A stretch of 8,868 nt of DNA from an uncultured Oscillospiraceae bacterium (lineage in GTDB: Bacteria > Bacillota_A > Clostridia > Oscillospirales > Oscillospiraceae): contig CAAEOU010000132.1 of assembly GCA_900757695.1 (NCBI GenBank), forward strand, positions 1 through 8,868. Reading direction: 5' to 3'. The translations under genes were made by a program, and so were the position numbers. Numbering within the stretch: the first letter of the stretch is position 1; each line of letters begins with the position of its first letter. Positions 6,577-8,868 of this stretch are shown here, in pieces. Below the pieces are notes generated by a model. The model ran no database searches. It saw only the letters and a program-made list of their open reading frames with translations, and had not been told where the DNA came from.

Positions 6577-7337
6577 GCCTGCTCACCGCCCCTCAAAAGC
6601 ATGGTCAGGGTGTCGGAGATGGTCTCATAAAAGGCGCCGCTGCTCTCCCCTGCCCGATAGAGCTGGTGGAATACCTGCCCATCCCGGATAAACAGCACCC
6701 GGCTGGCATGGCTGGCTGCCCGGGCGGAGTGGGTGACCATAACAATGGTCTGCCCGGTCTGATTGATGCTGTGGAACAGGTTCAAAAGATCATCTGTGGA
6801 GCGGGAATCCAGCGCACCGGTGGGCTCATCTGCAAGGATCAGCTTGGGCTGGGTGATTAGAGCCCGGGCCACAGCGGCCCGCTGCTTTTGTCCGCCGGAG
6901 ACTTCGTAGGGGTATTTTTTAAGCAGTCCGGAGATACCAAGGCTGGCGGCCAGATTTTTGAGGCGTCCGTTCATCTCCGAGTATTCCATACCGGACAGCA
7001 CCAGAGGCAGATAGATGTTGTCCTCCAGGGTGAAGGTGTCCAGCAGGTTGAAGTCCTGAAACACAAAGCCCAAGTTATCCCGGCGGAAGCCGGAGAGCTC
7101 CTTGTCCTTCAGCTGGGACAGCTCCTTCCCGTCCAGAACCACTTCACCGGATGTTGGACGATCCAGCGCCGCCAGAATATTTAAGAGCGTTGTTTTGCCG
7201 CTGCCGCTTTCTCCCATAATGGCCACATATTCGCCCTGAGAGACAGAGAAATTCACATTGCTCAGAGCCTCTACCTTATTGCCGCCAAAGCGAGTGGTGT
7301 AGACCTTTCTGAGATTTCTTACTTCAAGGATCGACAT
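6573..7337 (-). CDS. bceA: Bce-type ABC transporter ATP-binding protein
   Basis: This 254-residue cytoplasmic ATPase powers the neighbouring permease. All nucleotide-binding motifs are intact: Walker A GESGSGKT (42-49), Q-loop Q94 in FVFQD, signature VSGGQ (146-150), Walker B LILADE with D170 and E171, D-loop ALD (175-177) and switch H203 in VTHS. The sequence [12 protein letters not shown] near the N-terminus and [15 protein letters not shown] after Walker A are typical of the MacB/LolD/BceA group. The ATG at 7337 has AGGAGG (7347-7352) 9 bases upstream. The stop overlaps the permease start by four bases. Transcription should start from the TATAAT promoter upstream under a BceR-like box. No histidine kinase or response regulator gene lies on either side within the window. 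Confidence 0.94.
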   Translation of the reverse strand: MSILEVRNLRKVYTTRFGGNKVEALSNVNFSVSQGEYVAIMGESGSGKTTLLNILAALDRPTSGEVVLDGKELSQLKDKELSGFRRDNLGFVFQDFNLLDTFTLEDNIYLPLVLSGMEYSEMNGRLKNLAASLGISGLLKKYPYEVSGGQKQRAAVARALITQPKLILADEPTGALDSRSTDDLLNLFHSINQTGQTIVMVTHSARAASHASRVLFIRDGQVFHQLYRAGESSGAFYETISDTLTMLLRGGEQA

Positions 7338-7371
7338 AGGATTTTTCCTCCTGTTTCATGTTTGTGGCCTT

Positions 7372-7401
7372 ATTATACAATCGTGCATTGTGACGTGCCA
7401 T
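7372..7401 (-). promoter_or_regulatory. promoter of the bceAB operon
   Basis: On the minus strand a perfect TATAAT (7372-7377) is preceded, after 18 bases, by ATGGCA (7396-7401), a partial match to TTGACA. A good -10 with a poor -35 suits a promoter that needs an activator bound just upstream, and repeats are present there. Confidence 0.65.
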
Positions 7402-7408
7402 GGATTTG

Positions 7409-7419
7409 CCTTACAGTTT
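7409..7419. promoter_or_regulatory. secondary half-site of the BceR-like operator
   Basis: CCTTACAGTTT here repeats exactly at 7430-7440, 21 bases away, which is two helical turns. It has the left half of the TTACA-N4-TGTAA box but not the right half. It lies between the full box and the -35, a reasonable place for a second, weaker activator site. Confidence 0.45.
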
Positions 7420-7426
7420 GGGCGGG

Positions 7427-7450
7427 AAACCTTACAGTTTTGTAAGGTTT
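7427..7450. promoter_or_regulatory. BceR-like response-regulator box
   Basis: AAACCTTACA (7427-7436) and TGTAAGGTTT (7441-7450) form a perfect 10-bp inverted repeat around GTTT. Its core, TTACA-N4-TGTAA (7432-7445), equals the TNACA-N4-TGTAA consensus I recall for BceR-like regulators of Firmicutes. The centre lies roughly 73 bases upstream of the expected start site of bceAB. It could also fold as a hairpin in RNA reading out of psuG, but it lacks a T-run and a proper psuG terminator precedes it. Confidence 0.65.
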
Positions 7451-7454
7451 GCAG

Positions 7455-7489
7455 AAAATAAGAGGGGCAGCCATAGGACTGTCCCTCTT
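7455..7489 (-). terminator. intrinsic terminator after psuG
   Basis: On the minus strand, AAGAGGGACAG (7479-7489) pairs with CTGCCCCTCTT (7460-7470) with one A-C mismatch and an 8-base loop. TTTT (7455-7458) follows after one further base. It lies 12 bases past the psuG stop. Confidence 0.8.
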
Positions 7490-7501
7490 GGTCTATGATG
7501 A

Positions 7502-8425
7502 TTAGTCGATCTTGCACAGTTCGCAGGCGGTTTTTGCAGCCAGCGCAGCGTTGTTGTAGACCAGCTGGATGTTGGAATCCAGGCTGTCGCCGCCGGTAAG
7601 CTCCTTGACCTTAGCCAGCAGGAAGGGAGTGGTAGCCTTGCCGTGGATGCCCTGCTCCTTGGCTTCTGCAATGGCCTGATCAATGGCGCCGTTGATGACG
7701 GCGGGATCCATGGAATACTCCTCGGGGATGGGGTTGGTGACCAGCATGCCGCCCTTGAGGCCCAGCTCATGCTGTACGTGGAAGGTCTTGGCCAGCTCGG
7801 CGGGAGTGTCCATCCGATAGTCTACGCCGAAGCCGGATTTCCGGGTGTAGAAGGCAGGAAGCTCGTCGGTGCCATAGCCAATGACGGGAACGCCATGGGT
7901 CTCCAGATACTCCAGCGTCAGGCCCAGATCCAGAATGGACTTTGCACCGGCGCATACCACCATCACGGGGGTGTTTGCCAGCTCTTCAAGGTCGGCGGAG
8001 ATGTCCATGGTGGTCTCAGCGCCACGGTGTACACCGCCGATGCCGCCGGTGGCGAAGATCTTGATGCCGGCCATATGGGCGATCATCATGGTGGTGGTAA
8101 CGGTGGTAGCGCCGTCCTCGCCACGGGCAACCAGAGCAGCTACGTCACGGCGGCTGGCCTTGGCAATGGCCTGCCCCTTCTTGCCGAAATACTCGATCTC
8201 CTCAGGGGTCAGACCAGCCTTCAGGCGGCCGCCGATGATGGCGATGGTGGCGGGAACTGCGCCGTTCTCACGGATGATCTTCTCTACGTTCAGAGCGGTC
8301 TCTACGTTCTGGGGATAGGGCATGCCGTGAGAGATGATGGTGGACTCCAGAGCAACAACGGGCTTACCGGCTGCAACGGCAGCGGCGACTTCGGGGTTTA
8401 CATCCAGAAAACGATTCATGTTCAT
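7502..8425 (-). CDS. psuG: pseudouridine-5'-phosphate glycosidase
   Basis: This 307-residue cytoplasmic enzyme breaks the C-C glycosidic bond of pseudouridine 5'-phosphate to give uracil and ribose 5-phosphate. The family core is plain: [16 protein letters not shown] (25-40), [10 protein letters not shown] (64-73), KASRRD (89-94), GGIGGVHRG (127-135), [10 protein letters not shown] (158-167) and LVYNNAALA (288-296). E27, K89, H133, D145 and K162 sit at a constant offset of four from the E. coli residues I recall as active-site positions (E31, K93, H137, D149 and the ribose-binding K166), so the enzyme should be active. Length is normal. The ATG at 8425 has GGAGG (8433-8437) 7 bases upstream, inside the end of psuK, and overlaps the psuK TGA as ATGA. 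The two are therefore one operon, kinase first, ending at the hairpin downstream. Confidence 0.96.
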   Translation of the reverse strand: MNMNRFLDVNPEVAAAVAAGKPVVALESTIISHGMPYPQNVETALNVEKIIRENGAVPATIAIIGGRLKAGLTPEEIEYFGKKGQAIAKASRRDVAALVARGEDGATTVTTTMMIAHMAGIKIFATGGIGGVHRGAETTMDISADLEELANTPVMVVCAGAKSILDLGLTLEYLETHGVPVIGYGTDELPAFYTRKSGFGVDYRMDTPAELAKTFHVQHELGLKGGMLVTNPIPEEYSMDPAVINGAIDQAIAEAKEQGIHGKATTPFLLAKVKELTGGDSLDSNIQLVYNNAALAAKTACELCKID

Positions 8426-8868
8426 ACGATTACCTCCATATTTTCGTTCATTCGTGCAAGTAATGCTTCTTCTGTGAGTGCTTCATTGATGGTCTCCGTC
8501 CCCTCAATGGAGATGGAGGAGGCCGCGGAACCGGCCATGGTGGACCTTCTCAGGTCACTGCCCTGAAGATAGGCCCATACCAGCCCTGCCACAAAGGCAT
8601 CCCCTGCCCCGGTGGCGTTGTTCACCTTTACGGGATAACAGGGCAGCTCCAGCATTTCATTGTGGTCTGCCGCCAATACGCCCCGGGTGCCCAGAGAGAT
8701 AAAGACACGATGCAGGCCCGTATTCAGCAGAACCTGTGCGGCCCGTCGGAGATCCTCGTCACTGTGTATGGGGATACCCGAGAGCAGCTCCGCTTCCAAT
8801 CGGTTGGGCTTCAGGGTGTGGAGCTTTCCAAGCACACTCTTGAGCTTTGCGGCCTTTGTAACGGATAC
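8422..8868 (-). CDS. psuK: pseudouridine kinase, PfkB family (5' end outside window)
   Basis: The reading frame is open to the window edge; 148 C-terminal residues are visible. This is the C-terminal part of a ribokinase/PfkB-type sugar kinase. [13 protein letters not shown] is the usual mid-protein stretch. GTRGVLAA is the ATP-site glycine loop region. [20 protein letters not shown] is the second PfkB signature, with anion-hole GAG and the catalytic Asp of GAGD. The sequence alone would also allow another nucleoside or sugar kinase. The pseudouridine assignment rests on the four-base ATGA overlap with psuG: PsuK makes the pseudouridine 5'-phosphate that PsuG cleaves. A GTG at 8835 opens an internal frame, but coding clearly continues upstream of it ([11 protein letters not shown]), so it is not the start. 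Confidence 0.88.
   Translation of the reverse strand, partial: VSVTKAAKLKSVLGKLHTLKPNRLEAELLSGIPIHSDEDLRRAAQVLLNTGLHRVFISLGTRGVLAADHNEMLELPCYPVKVNNATGAGDAFVAGLVWAYLQGSDLRRSTMAGSAASSISIEGTETINEALTEEALLARMNENMEVIV

Noticed and set aside
7427..7450. second terminator after psuG
   Set aside because: The inverted repeat has no T-run on the minus strand, and a proper terminator lies between it and psuG; the match to the BceR-type box explains it better.
7643..8566. 307-codon open frame antisense to psuG and psuK
   Set aside because: It crosses the boundary of two convincing minus-strand genes and has shadow composition.

Overview
The window looks like core chromosome of a moderately GC-rich, low-complexity-free Firmicute, most likely a gut Clostridia of the Oscillospirales type. 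This is inferred from strong AGGAGG-type ribosome binding sites, the PPi-type phosphofructokinase, the class II aldolase, the Bce-type ABC transporter and the codon style. No mobile element, CRISPR array, tRNA or rRNA was seen. All calls come from reading the sequence; nothing was searched.

Layout, left to right. (1) Plus strand: the last 35 codons of an unidentified gene, then a HAD-superfamily phosphatase (127-756). Two hairpins follow, one with a UUCG loop and one a perfect 19-bp inverted repeat. Then comes a complete Xer-like tyrosine recombinase (898-1926) with its own terminator. (2) Lower glycolytic block: class II fructose-bisphosphate aldolase on the minus strand (2118-3083) and a PPi-type phosphofructokinase on the plus strand (3283-4524). 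They diverge from one 199-bp region holding a good promoter for each and a small palindrome between them. The kinase makes fructose 1,6-bisphosphate and the aldolase splits it, so these are consecutive steps. (3) Minus strand: an ABC ATPase (6573-7337) and a ten-helix FtsX-type permease (4582-6576), joined by a GTGA overlap. They form a Bce-type antimicrobial-peptide resistance or sensing transporter. Upstream is a TATAAT promoter with a weak -35, preceded by a perfect TTACA-N4-TGTAA box of the kind used by BceR-like response regulators and a half-site copy 21 bp away. (4) Minus strand, right edge: a pseudouridine catabolic operon, psuK (5' end outside the window) and psuG (7502-8425), joined by an ATGA overlap. 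It converts pseudouridine to uracil and ribose 5-phosphate.

Nothing here is clearly a new biological system. The points most worth following up are the Bce transporter with a recognisable operator but no two-component genes inside the window, the Asn in the phosphofructokinase GGNDS motif, the shared aldolase/phosphofructokinase control region, and the stacked hairpins in front of the recombinase gene.
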